Of a stretch of 15,874 bases of DNA, positions 1-8,364 are shown piece by piece. Position 1 is the first letter of the stretch. Every line of letters begins with the position of its first letter. Position numbers and translations under genes: made by a program. The notes under the pieces were generated by a model. It did no database searches, was not told the DNA's origin, and saw only the letters and a list, made by a program, of their open reading frames with translations. Source of the DNA: Saprospiraceae bacterium UBA2329 (GTDB lineage Bacteria; Bacteroidota; Bacteroidia; Chitinophagales; Saprospiraceae); the NCBI GenBank assembly GCA_002344975.1, contig DDUV01000044.1:1674-17547 (forward strand), in the 5' to 3' direction.

Positions 1-2214
1 ATTATTGGCCGTGACAAAAATAGCGCCGCCAGCACTGCCGACCGTTGCGTTGATGGACGTGGAGGTCGAAGTTCCCGACCAACCCGCCGGCAGGTTCCAG
101 TTGTAACTTGTCGCGCCTGCTACCGCACTGATGGAATACGTCTGCGACGAACCCTGGCATACGCTGTTGCTGCCCGCTATCGCACCGGGCTGAGTTAGCG
201 TCGGCGATACGTTGACATTCAAAACGCTGGGCGAACTCGCTCCACAAGCATTATTGGCCGTGACAAAAATAGCGCCGCCCGAACTACTCGCAGTAGTTGA
301 GATGGATGTGGACGTAGATGTTCCCGACCAGCCGGAAGGCAGATTCCAGGTGTAACTTGTCGCGCCTGCTACCGCACTGATGGAATACGTCTGCGACGAA
401 CCCTGGCATACGCTGTTGCTACCGGCAATCGCACCAGGCTGAGTTGGCGTCGGCGATACGTTGACATTCAAAACGCTGGGCGAACTCGCGCCGCAGGCAT
501 TATTGGCTGTTATAAAAATAGTACCTCCCGAACTACCCGCAGTAGTTGAGATGGATGTGGACGTAGATGTTCCCGACCAGCCGGAAGGCAGATTCCAGGT
601 GTAACTTGTCGCGCCTGCTACCGCACTGATGGAATACGTCTGCGGCGAACCCTGGCATACGCTGTTGCTGCCCGCTATCGTGCCGGGCTGAGTTGGCGTC
701 GGCGATACGTTGACATTCAAAACGCTGGGCGAACTCGCGCCACAGGCATTATTGGCCGTGACAAAAATCGCGCCGCCCGTACTGCCTGCAGTAGCTGAGA
801 TGGAAGTCGAAGTCGAAGTTCCAGACCAACCCGCAGGCAGGTTCCATGTATAACTCGTTGCACCGGATACCGCGCTGACGGAGTACGTCTGCGCCGAACC
901 CTGGCATACGCTGTTGCTGCCTGCAATCGCGCCGGGCTGCGTGGGCGTCGGTGATACGGTGACGGTCAGGGTGCGCGGCGTACTTGCTCCACACGCATTA
1001 TTAGCGCTGACAAAGATGGTACCTCCGGCACTGCCGACAGTTGCATTGATTGAAGTGGACGTCGAAGCCCCAGACCAACCCGCAGGCAGGTTCCATGTAT
1101 AACTCGTTGCACCGGATACCGCGCTGACGGAGTACGTCTGCGCCGAACCCTGACATACGCTGTTGCTGCCTGCAATCGCGCCGGGCTGCGTGGGCGTCGG
1201 TGATACGTTGACATTCAAAACACTGGGTGAACTCGCGCCGCAGGCATTATTGGCGCTGACCAAAATGGCACCGCCGGTACTGCCGACCGTTGCGTTGATT
1301 GAAGTGGAGGTCGAAGCTCCCGACCAGCCAGAAGGCAGGTTCCAGGTATAACTCGTCGCACCGGCTACCGCGCTGATGGAGTATGCCTGCGACGAACCCT
1401 GACAAACGCTGCTGCTGCCGGTAATTGCGCCGGGCTGCGTGGGCGTCGGCGATACATTGACATTCAAAACGCTGGGCGAACTCGCGCCACAGGCATTATT
1501 GGCGCTGACCAAAATGGCACCGCCGGCACTGCCGACCGTTGCGTTGATTGAAGTGGAGGTCGAAGCTCCCGACCAGCCAGAAGGCAGGTTCCAGGTATAA
1601 CTCGTCGCACCGGCTACGGCGCTGATGGAGTATGCCTGCGACGAACCCTGACAAACGCTGCTGCTGCCGGTAATTGCGCCGGGCTGCGTGGGCGTCGGCG
1701 ATACGTTGACATTCAAAACGCTGGGCGAACTCGCGCCACAGGCATTATTGGCGCTGACCAAAATGGCACCGCCCGTGCTTCCCGCAGTAGTTGAGATGGA
1801 AGTCGAAGTCGAAGTTCCAGACCAACCCGCCGGCAGGTTCCACGTGTAACTCGTCGCACCCGCTACCGCGCTGATGGAGTATGCCTGCGCCGATCCCTGA
1901 CATACGCTGTTGCTACCTGCTATCGCTCCTGGCTGCGTGGGTGTCGGTGATACGTTGACATTCAAAACGCTGGGCGAACTCGCACCGCAGGCATTATTGG
2001 CCGTGACAAAAATGGCGCCGCCCGTACTGCCCGTAGTAGTTGAGATGGAAGTCGAAGTCGAAGTTCCCGACCAACCCGCCGGCAGGTTCCACGTGTAACT
2101 CGTCGCACCGGCTACCGCGCTGACGGAGTACGTCTGCGACGATCCCTGACATACGCTGTTGCTGCCCGCGATAGTGCCGGGCTGAGTGGGTGTCGGCGAT
2201 ACGTTGACCGAAAG
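1..2214 (-). repeat. Near-identical PKD-like tandem repeats, exact 249-bp period
   Basis: The CQGS-(Q)-(T/A)YS segment recurs at about 144, 393, 642, 891, 1140, 1389, 1638, 1887 and 2136, exactly 249 bp (83 codons) apart. Each unit encodes AVAGATSY-WNLPAGWSG, a variable strand, then a VTANNACG- or VSANNACG-type end and a VNVSPTPTQPG linker. This is the pattern of Bacteroidota PKD-like domains. The array continues past the left edge, so the copy number is unknown. Confidence 0.92.
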
Positions 2215-5200
2215 AAGAGCCGGGGCGCTGCTGCCGCAGTTGTTGTTGGCCGTCACACTCAGGGTGCCGCTGCTGCCGGGCGTCAGGTTGATGCTCGTGC
2301 CGCTGCCGCTCGGCGCTCCGCTGCCGCTGTAAGACCAGGTATAGCTCGTCGCGCCTGATACCGGAGAGATGGAATAAGTCTGTGATATGCCTGCACAAAC
2401 ATTGGACGAACCGGCAATCGTGCCGGGCTGTGCCGGTAACGGATCCACTGTGATGGTCAAAGTGCGCGCAATACTGCTGCCGCAACTATTATTGGCCGTC
2501 ACACTCAAGGTGCCGCTGCTGCCAGGCGCGAGGGTGATGCTCGTGCCACCACCGCCGTATGTGCCGCCGCCACTGTGCGACCAAGTATAGCCTGTAGCGC
2601 CTGAAACAGGCGCGATCGAATAGGTCTGTGTTGTTCCTGCACATACGTTCTGCGGACCGGCAATCGTGCCGGGCTGTGCCGGTATCGGATCCACCGTGAT
2701 GGTCAAAGTGCTCGCAATGCTGCTGCCGCAATTATTGTTGGCCGTCACACTCAAAGTGCCGCTGCTGCCGGGCGTCAGGTTGACGCTCGTGCCGCTGCCG
2801 CTGGGCGTACCGCTGCCGCTGAACGACCAGGAATAGCTCGTCGCTCCTGATACAGGCGAGATGGAATAGGTCTGTGATATGCCTGCGCAAACATTAGACG
2901 GGCCGGCAATCGTGCCTGGCTGCGAAGGGGCGCTACAAACAGTTAAACATGCTGTATTGCTCTGTACCTGTTGGGTACTGTTGCAATTGGTAATAAGGAC
3001 ATAGTAGCAATCACCATTATTGCCGGCGGTGATAGTAGGTGTCGTATATGTATTACTGATGGAAGAAGTGTTGGTAGTGCTTGTCAGGAAAGCTCCGTTT
3101 TTATACCAAAAGTAGGAAAAAGGTGGTGTGCCGTTTACTAATACCGTAAACGAAGCTGTGCCGCCTATATTTCCATTTTGGCTTGACGGTTGTGTAGAGA
3201 CGGACACGGGTGTACAAGAGGATTGACTATGTGTTACGCAGACAGTAAATGTTGGAGAACTTGGTGGGGTTCCAGTGTTGTCGTATTCAAATACTCTGAT
3301 ATAATAGGTTTGTCCTACGGTTAGATTATTCCATGTATTTGAAACAGAGGATGGCGCACCTGGAGGGTCATAACAATCTATTGCAGTTCCAGATGAACAA
3401 GCAGTTCGCAGTTCAATTACACCGTCAAAGTTGCTTGCATAGTTGGATAATGTAATCGTGTGACTCATTGCTTGTGCAGTGAATTTGTAATAAACATCTT
3501 TGTCATCTGGAGAAGTACAATTACAGCCCGCGCACTGGCTTGCCCCATATGAGCCCGTTGCACATGCAATAGTTCCATCTACACATGCACCGTTGGATGT
3601 CAGGGTTGGCACTGAAGATGAACAATTATCATTGGAGGGGGGGGGACAGGGACAACTTAAAGTTGTCTGATTATTTGGATTGTTCGTTGCAGTCGCTGTG
3701 TAATACACAGAATTACTGCCCGCACAGTTGGCTTCATACACCCTGAAATAGTAAGTGGTGGCGCAGGCTAATCCCGTAACCGAAACGCTGCCTCCGCTTC
3801 CGTTGTAAATACATTGCTGCCCGGAACCTCCATAAGTTGTATTGGCCGTTGGGTCGGTTCCGTTTGAAGGCGCGGTAAAACTATTGGTCGTATTGATGTA
3901 TACCACTCTGCGGCTACCGTTGCCATTGGTCCAAGCTGCTGTCATTGCGTTTTGGCCAACTCCTGAAAAACTGATATTGTTTGCCTGAGTACCGGGAGCA
4001 GTACAGGAGCAAGGTGAAGTAATCTGGCTGTACGGGTTATTTGTTCCGGTACTCGTGTTATAAACTGAAGATGTTCCGGTGCAGTTCGCCTCATATACTC
4101 TGAAATAATAAGTAGTACCACAGGTTAAATTGGTTACTGGAACATTGCTGCCGGTACCATTATAAATACATTGTTGCCCTCCGCTGTAGACTGTATTGGC
4201 AGTAGGATCAGTTCCGTTGGCAGGAGCAGTAAAACTGTTTGAAGTATTAACGTAAACAACTCTTCTGCTGCCGTTCCCATTGGTCCAGGCTGCTGTCATT
4301 GATGTTGCAGTGACAGCCGAGAAATTAATATTGTTGGCCTGCGTAGTAGGTGTGGTGCATGGACATGCCTGTGTTGACTGACTGTTCGGGTTATTTGTTC
4401 CGGTGTTTGTGTTATAAACTGAAGATGTTCCCGTGCAGTTGGCATCATAGACTCTAAAGTAGTAAGTCGTATTGCAATTAAGTCCTGTTACAATAACAGA
4501 ACTACCAGTCCCATTGTAAATACATTGCTGACCTCCGGTGTAAGTTGTGCTGGCAGAGGGATCAGTTCCGTTGGCAGGAGCTGTAAAACTATTTGTGGTA
4601 TTGATATAAACAACTCTTCTGCTTCCACTTCCACTTGCCCAGTTTACAGCCAGTGAACTTGCAGTTATTCCCGGCACCGGAAAAGTTATGTTGCTTGCCT
4701 GTGTTGGTGGTGTGGTGCATGGACATGCCTGTGTTGACTGACTGTTCGGGTTATTTGTTCCGGTGCTTGTGTTATAAACTGAAGATGTTCCCGTGCAGTT
4801 GGCATCATAGACTCTAAAGTAGTAAGTCGTATTGCAATTAAGTCCTGTTACAATAACAGAACTACCAGTTCCATTGTAAACACATTGCTGACCTCCGGTG
4901 TAAGTTGTGCTGGCAGAGGGATCAGTTCCGTTGGCAGGAGCTGTAAAACTATTTGTGGTATTGATATAAACAACTCTTCTGCTTCCACTTCCACTTGCCC
5001 AGTTTACAGCCAGTGAGCTTGCAGTTATTCCCGGCACCGGAAAAGTTATGTTGCTTGATTGGGTGGTGGGTGCTGTACAATTACTTCCACCTATCAAATT
5101 ATTAAAATCAGTAAGAGTACCATAAAAGATATTTTGATCCATTCCAGGACTTGCATATGTGGTGGGATTACTACCCGCCATGCCAGGTGCGAAAAATTGA

Positions 5201-6627
5201 TGAAATACCCAAGGCCAGTTGGACCAAACACATGAACTACTATTGCCTGGGGAACCTGGTGGATTACTCCAATCTGCTATCCATAGTTTTATATTGGGGT
5301 TAATTATTCCGCTTTGATAGTGCGGCAATAACCATGCAGCATAACATCTAGTAGTATAAAGAACAGGCCATACGCCTTCACTGTTATATACCTGAATACA
5401 CCAGGACTGAACCCATTGAGCCAATTGACTACTAGTAAATAAATTTGAAAGAATAATAGTAGGTGAAGGGTCCTCTAAGTCTAGTGCTGGTGGCAGATAT
5501 CCAGATCCGACATATGAACCTGCTACACTTATAAAATAATTTGCCTCAGCGGTACTAGAGTTTAGATCAGGTCGTGAAAAATGATATGCACCCATAACAA
5601 CGCCTGCGTTGTTGCCATTTATAACATTCGTTATAAATTGAGAATCAGTAATATTTATGCCTTGTGTTGATTTAGTATATGCGAATACCTTGCCTGCAGC
5701 ATAAACTTGACTCCAATTAATTGTGCCATTCCAATGAGAAACATCAACACCGTAAATACTGGAAGTAGAGCAGGATGAAGTAGCTTGGCTTTTCGGGTTA
5801 TTTGTTGCAGCCGCTATATTATATACAGAAGAACTTCCCGTGCAGTTGGCTTCATATACCCTGACATAATAAGTGGTTGCACATGTCAAGCCCGTAACCG
5901 TAACGCTGCTTCCGCTAGCATTATAAATACACTGCTGACCTCCGCTGTAACTGGTGGATGCTGTAGGGTTGGTTCCGTTCACAGGTGCTGTAAAACTATT
6001 TGTGGTATTGATGTAAACCACCCTTCTGCTTCCGTTGCCATTGGTCCAGTTTGCTGTCATGCTTGTTTGTCCCACTCCGGAAAAAGTAATATTGCTTGCT
6101 TGCGTGGTGGGGGCAGTACAAGACACTAATTGACGATATGCCATTTTATTATATGGAGAACCTGAATTTGTTTGACATCCACTTGTAGTATAAGCTGTTG
6201 TTAAAATTCTTACTGTCCCAGTAAAGGTGGCAACCCAACTTATGTAAGGTGCATTGCCGTTAGTTCCGCAAGCATCAGTTGAAAAACAAATTGGGGTTAA
6301 AAGATTAGTTTCATTAAACAATGTCATTTGTGCATCCCAAGAAGTAGAAACTCCACCATACGTTTCACAATAACTCCATTGATATGTATTGCCCGCTGTA
6401 ACATTAAATTTCGTATAATTACCTGCATTCATTAGAGCATCATTACCTGTAGAAGGATTCGTTAATACTTGCCAAGAAAGCGGGGGGGTATAAGGTGCGC
6501 CTACACTTGGGTATTGAATACCCATATTTGCACAACCACCCCCTAAACATTGTTGCGCTTCTGCTTTTTCAATTACCAATGTAGATAAATTGAGAAACAA
6601 TAAAACAAAATGTAATTTTATTTTCAT
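1..6627 (-). CDS. Giant secreted multidomain protein with GH25 muramidase domain (partial, C-terminus outside window)
   Basis: One open frame runs from the ATG at 6627 to the left edge (2209 codons, no in-frame stop seen), with an upstream in-frame stop at 6640-6642. Residues 1-25 form a signal peptide (hydrophobic core, cleavage likely after AEA before QQ). Residues about 26-167 are a PPC-like, Cys- and Trp-rich domain. An Fn3-like module covers about 170-290. A GH25 lysozyme-type domain spans about 291-510, with GVDVSHWNG (D295), GAYHFSRP and ALDLED (D383, E385). Four more Fn3-like modules follow (513-990), then a PPC-like domain (990-1140), an Ig-like domain (1140-1230) and at least twelve PKD-like repeats of about 83 residues. 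GH25 enzymes cleave the MurNAc-GlcNAc bond of peptidoglycan; the repeats look like a stalk or adhesive part. Secretion by the type IX system, with a sorting domain at the unseen C-terminus, is inference. The 217-residue gene lies 26 bp upstream. Role could be cell-wall attack on other bacteria or self-wall remodelling. Confidence 0.93.
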   Translation of the reverse strand, partial: MKIKLHFVLLFLNLSTLVIEKAEAQQCLGGGCANMGIQYPSVGAPYTPPLSWQVLTNPSTGNDALMNAGNYTKFNVTAGNTYQWSYCETYGGVSTSWDAQMTLFNETNLLTPICFSTDACGTNGNAPYISWVATFTGTVRILTTAYTTSGCQTNSGSPYNKMAYRQLVSCTAPTTQASNITFSGVGQTSMTANWTNGNGSRRVVYINTTNSFTAPVNGTNPTASTSYSGGQQCIYNASGSSVTVTGLTCATTYYVRVYEANCTGSSSVYNIAAATNNPKSQATSSCSTSSIYGVDVSHWNGTINWSQVYAAGKVFAYTKSTQGINITDSQFITNVINGNNAGVVMGAYHFSRPDLNSSTAEANYFISVAGSYVGSGYLPPALDLEDPSPTIILSNLFTSSQLAQWVQSWCIQVYNSEGVWPVLYTTRCYAAWLLPHYQSGIINPNIKLWIADWSNPPGSPGNSSSCVWSNWPWVFHQFFAPGMAGSNPTTYASPGMDQNIFYGTLTDFNNLIGGSNCTAPTTQSSNITFPVPGITASSLAVNWASGSGSRRVVYINTTNSFTAPANGTDPSASTTYTGGQQCVYNGTGSSVIVTGLNCNTTYYFRVYDANCTGTSSVYNTSTGTNNPNSQSTQACPCTTPPTQASNITFPVPGITASSLAVNWASGSGSRRVVYINTTNSFTAPANGTDPSASTTYTGGQQCIYNGTGSSVIVTGLNCNTTYYFRVYDANCTGTSSVYNTNTGTNNPNSQSTQACPCTTPTTQANNINFSAVTATSMTAAWTNGNGSRRVVYVNTSNSFTAPANGTDPTANTVYSGGQQCIYNGTGSNVPVTNLTCGTTYYFRVYEANCTGTSSVYNTSTGTNNPYSQITSPCSCTAPGTQANNISFSGVGQNAMTAAWTNGNGSRRVVYINTTNSFTAPSNGTDPTANTTYGGSGQQCIYNGSGGSVSVTGLACATTYYFRVYEANCAGSNSVYYTATATNNPNNQTTLSCPCPPPSNDNCSSSVPTLTSNGACVDGTIACATGSYGASQCAGCNCTSPDDKDVYYKFTAQAMSHTITLSNYASNFDGVIELRTACSSGTAIDCYDPPGAPSSVSNTWNNLTVGQTYYIRVFEYDNTGTPPSSPTFTVCVTHSQSSCTPVSVSTQPSSQNGNIGGTASFTVLVNGTPPFSYFWYKNGAFLTSTTNTSSISNTYTTPTITAGNNGDCYYVLITNCNSTQQVQSNTACLTVCSAPSQPGTIAGPSNVCAGISQTYSISPVSGATSYSWSFSGSGTPSGSGTSVNLTPGSSGTLSVTANNNCGSSIASTLTITVDPIPAQPGTIAGPQNVCAGTTQTYSIAPVSGATGYTWSHSGGGTYGGGGTSITLAPGSSGTLSVTANNSCGSSIARTLTITVDPLPAQPGTIAGSSNVCAGISQTYSISPVSGATSYTWSYSGSGAPSGSGTSINLTPGSSGTLSVTANNNCGSSAPALLSVNVSPTPTQPGTIAGSNSVCQGSSQTYSVSAVAGATSYTWNLPAGWSGTSTSTSISTTTGSTGGAIFVTANNACGASSPSVLNVNVSPTPTQPGAIAGSNSVCQGSAQAYSISAVAGATSYTWNLPAGWSGTSTSTSISTTAGSTGGAILVSANNACGASSPSVLNVNVSPTPTQPGAITGSSSVCQGSSQAYSISAVAGATSYTWNLPSGWSGASTSTSINATVGSAGGAILVSANNACGASSPSVLNVNVSPTPTQPGAITGSSSVCQGSSQAYSISAVAGATSYTWNLPSGWSGASTSTSINATVGSTGGAILVSANNACGASSPSVLNVNVSPTPTQPGAIAGSNSVCQGSAQTYSVSAVSGATSYTWNLPAGWSGASTSTSINATVGSAGGTIFVSANNACGASTPRTLTVTVSPTPTQPGAIAGSNSVCQGSAQTYSVSAVSGATSYTWNLPAGWSGTSTSTSISATAGSTGGAIFVTANNACGASSPSVLNVNVSPTPTQPGTIAGSNSVCQGSPQTYSISAVAGATSYTWNLPSGWSGTSTSTSISTTAGSSGGTIFITANNACGASSPSVLNVNVSPTPTQPGAIAGSNSVCQGSSQTYSISAVAGATSYTWNLPSGWSGTSTSTSISTTASSSGGAIFVTANNACGASSPSVLNVNVSPTLTQPGAIAGSNSVCQGSSQTYSISAVAGATSYNWNLPAGWSGTSTSTSINATVGSAGGAIFVTANN
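2215..2935 (-). repeat. Three PKD-like repeats of a second subfamily
   Basis: Three units of about 246-249 bp that share a VCAG-(I/T)-(S/T)QTYSI-PVSGAT segment, a glycine/serine-rich loop and SSGTLSVTANN. They follow the Ig-like domain and precede the homogeneous 249-bp array. They carry NVCAG where the main array carries SVCQG, so they are an older or separately amplified subset of the same fold. Confidence 0.85.
3651..5090 (-). repeat. Four tandem Fn3-like repeats (about 354-360 bp period)
   Basis: Four consecutive coding units of about 354-360 bp, each with GGQQCIYN, TTYYFRVY and an NC-TG-SSVYN segment. A fifth, separate unit lies at about 5770-6120 before the GH25 domain. Each unit ends in a Cys-containing linker followed by a QASNITF- or QANNI-type strand. 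The units at about 4352-4697 and 4712-5057 differ at only four positions and are a very recent duplication. The others are clearly more diverged. Confidence 0.88.
5098..5760 (-). other. GH25 (lysozyme/muramidase) catalytic domain inside the giant protein
   Basis: Residues about 290-510 of the giant protein carry the expected landmarks of glycoside hydrolase family 25. These are YGVDVSHWNG at the first strand (D295), a VFAYTKSTQG segment, GAYHFSRP, the acidic pair in ALDLED (D383 and E385), VWPVLYTT, IKLWIADWSNPP, and a terminal MDQNIFYGTLTDF near residue 495-507. The D, D and E positions match the acidic residues known in the family, so the domain is probably active. It sits between Fn3-like module 1 and module 2, as a catalytic insert in a repeat series. 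Confidence 0.9.
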
Positions 6628-6653
6628 GACAAGAGTTATTTAATCTTTGAAAA

Positions 6654-7307
6654 CTATTTGTTTTTAGGCTTATCATCGATGAATTTAAAAGTTGAAATTA
6701 CCTGATTAAATTTGACAATCTCAACCTCTTCGTTAGTCATTGGAGTTTCAAATCGTAAAAAATATTCTCCACCTACTTGTTTATCTAAAAATACAATTTG
6801 AATTACACATAATGGGGGATTGTAAACATTTCCTTTAATATCAGAATATTTTACCATGAAAGTTTTTAGCGCTTTATTTCCAGCAACCGTTATTATTTGT
6901 TTGGTTAGATGTGATGTGTCAAATTGTGACTGTGCATTTTTATAAAGTTCAGAACCATAAGGTGGAAAATGATATTCTAATGAGAAAATAGAATTATTTA
7001 TCGTGTCAACCATACTAGACATTATTGACATTACCTCTCCATTACGGTTAATTGCATTAGATTCAGTTCCATATTTTGTCCATGTATTCGGAAAGAAAAA
7101 AGTAATACCAATATTATCACTTGTGTATTTTTCCCAATTCGCAGGAATACTATCTTTACTTTCTTTTTGTTCCCGAATGTTTTTACCGACTTGTTCATTC
7201 GTCTTGTCTTGTATATCCATACAAGAACCCCAACTGTAACAGGTAGCATAAAATAATACTATTGTTGCCATGATGCCTGCAATAAATATAATCTTTTTCA
7301 TTGTCAT
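6654..7307 (-). CDS. Exported protein of unknown function (217 aa), upstream partner of the giant muramidase gene
   Basis: I do not recognise a specific family. The N-terminus (MTMKK then a hydrophobic run to about residue 24) is a signal peptide or membrane anchor. Cysteines follow at about 23 and 29, but neither sits in a good lipobox. A charged linker (about 35-55) leads to a soluble domain of about 160 residues starting NWEKYTSDNIGITFFFPNTW. That opening resembles the PsbP/DUF1795 style of small alpha/beta fold, which is a guess. A start at the second Met (7301) is equally possible. The stop lies 26 bp before the ATG of the giant gene on the same strand, so the two are probably one transcript. 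It could protect the host from the muramidase or assist its export or anchoring; the sequence does not decide. The gene is AT-rich, like the N-terminal part of the giant gene. Confidence 0.8.
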   Translation of the reverse strand: MTMKKIIFIAGIMATIVLFYATCYSWGSCMDIQDKTNEQVGKNIREQKESKDSIPANWEKYTSDNIGITFFFPNTWTKYGTESNAINRNGEVMSIMSSMVDTINNSIFSLEYHFPPYGSELYKNAQSQFDTSHLTKQIITVAGNKALKTFMVKYSDIKGNVYNPPLCVIQIVFLDKQVGGEYFLRFETPMTNEEVEIVKFNQVISTFKFIDDKPKNK

Positions 7308-7441
7308 TAATTTTAGATGGTTTGTAAAATTATTTTTTTGAATTTATTTTGCTTGCCGTTTATCTTTCAGCGTTGGGTAAAATGTAAATATGCCACACGC
7401 TAAATATAAAAAAAATCATCCAACTCTTTTACACTTTGGAA

Positions 7442-7465
7442 GGAGTTAGCCAAACTGGCTTCTCC
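7442..7465. repeat. Short hairpin in intergenic region
   Basis: GGAG (7442-7445) pairs with CTCC (7462-7465), and AGCCA (7448-7452) pairs with TGGCT (7456-7460), around an AAC loop with a small internal loop. It has no clear T tract on either side, so a terminator role for the small upstream ORF is only possible. Confidence 0.4.
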
Positions 7466-7515
7466 GCAATAGTCCTTTCTTTTCATTGCCTGATGCAAAG
7501 ATTAAGAGTGTGTTA

Positions 7516-7620
7516 CTATGCAATCATTTCTTGCTTTATTTTTGAAGTTCTGTTCGCTTGAGAAAAACCAATATTAATTGGTCCTATCAGAGCCGATATT
7601 AGACATAATAATATTTTCAT
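7516..7620 (-). CDS. 34-codon ORF with signal-peptide character (possible remnant)
   Basis: The ORF opens MKILLCLISALIGPINIGFS and continues QANRTSKIKQEMIA before a TAG stop. The first 20 residues look like a genuine signal peptide with cleavage near FSQA, after which only about 13 residues remain. It is too short for a normal secreted protein. It could be the start of a gene truncated by deletion, a small peptide, or chance. It lies just downstream of the SBBP stub on the same strand. Confidence 0.3.
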   Translation of the reverse strand: MKILLCLISALIGPINIGFSQANRTSKIKQEMIA

Positions 7621-7678
7621 GTGTAGACATTTTATAAGGATATTAAAATGATTACTATTCGACACCTTAGTGTTATGA

Positions 7679-7873
7679 TTATTCTGCGATGTAACTGAGC
7701 GTATCAGTATACCCCGTCACATATACATTGCCTGCGGCATCTACGGCCATGACGTTGGGCTGATCATTGGCTATGGCGCCGTGGTAGCAGGATTGCCAGG
7801 CCAAAGTGGGCTGCGCCATTGCGCACACGCACGAAGCGGCCATGGTGACGGCGAGGAGGATAGCATTTTTCAT
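7679..7873 (-). pseudogene. Truncated SBBP beta-propeller repeat protein (N-terminal 64 codons only)
   Basis: The start at 7873 gives MKNAILLAV and a clear signal peptide ending AMA before QPTLAWQ. After that comes a single SBBP-type strand, AVDAAGNVYVTGYTDT, and then a TAA at 7679-7681. SBBP proteins in this phylum are usually several hundred residues long with many such repeats and a sorting domain; here only the first repeat exists. I saw no continuation in other frames downstream. An alternative start at 7900 only adds ten residues. Most likely a broken gene; a real small exported protein is less likely. Confidence 0.55.
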
Positions 7874-7900
7874 AAGGAAAAGTTTTATGGTGGTGAGCAT

Positions 7901-8328
7901 ACAGACACACTACGCCCCATCGTATCATCACAGCACGAAACAACCCGGCAGTGCAGGCGCAGCAACTGAAATTATATCGGTATGGTACGGGATCACAAAC
8001 TTCCTGATCGCTTGGGAGGGATCTTGTGCAGCAAGGTGAAACTCATTCCGAACATGCGGTGCGGTAGTAGTCAGAGTTGCCCCGAAGGGCTTATGAGGCG
8101 AGGGAGTCAGACATTTTTTCCATGTGAAGTCTGATTTTGGTTGTACTGCAAAATTAGCGGCATTTTCAAGCCGGAAATAGTGATATTTATCAACAGCCTG
8201 GGTGATATTTCTCCTCAAAAAACTGCGCTATAGTTGTTTCCGCTTGAAGACCGCGAAGTGCAGTTGCACATCGTATGAAAACCGCCTCGGCCTTTTCCCC
8301 GCAGGGCAAACTGCCAACGCTTAGTAGT
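7901..8328. other. Intergenic stretch with no supported gene
   Basis: This stretch separates the SBBP stub from the hairpin after the ATPase remnant. A 96-codon minus ORF at 7928-8218 has no recognisable domain, signal peptide or family pattern and I do not support it. One TAATTTTG match (minus strand, 8149-8156) fits the TAnnTTTG -7 box but lacks a suitably spaced -33 element. I see nothing else. Confidence 0.5.
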
Positions 8329-8364
8329 GGGGCAAAAATGAACATTTTATTTTTTTATCGCCCC
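8329..8364 (-). terminator. Possible hairpin terminator directly after the ATPase remnant
   Basis: GGGGC at 8329-8333 pairs with GCCCC at 8360-8364, with AAAAA (8334-8338) able to pair with the T-run of the other arm across a small bulge. The hairpin abuts the stop codon at 8365-8367. There is no T tract after it in the minus direction, so terminator function is uncertain. Confidence 0.35.

Larger units (their letters stand above)
7308..7678. other. Gene-poor AT-rich stretch upstream of the 217-aa gene
   Basis: No convincing full gene. It presumably holds the promoter for the minus-strand pair below it, but I could not find a clean TTTG/TAnnTTTG pair. The nearest match to the -7 box, read on the minus strand, is TATATTTA around 7400-7410. 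It also contains a small hairpin at 7442-7465 and the 34-codon ORF at 7516-7620. Confidence 0.5.

Noticed and set aside
1..2214. Regular direct repeats considered as a CRISPR or non-coding satellite
   Set aside because: The 249-bp period is an exact codon multiple, the frame stays open on the minus strand, and the translation gives PKD-like domains.
7928..8218. 96-codon minus-strand ORF
   Set aside because: No signal peptide, domain or family pattern, and composition unlike the coding regions; probably chance in an intergenic stretch.
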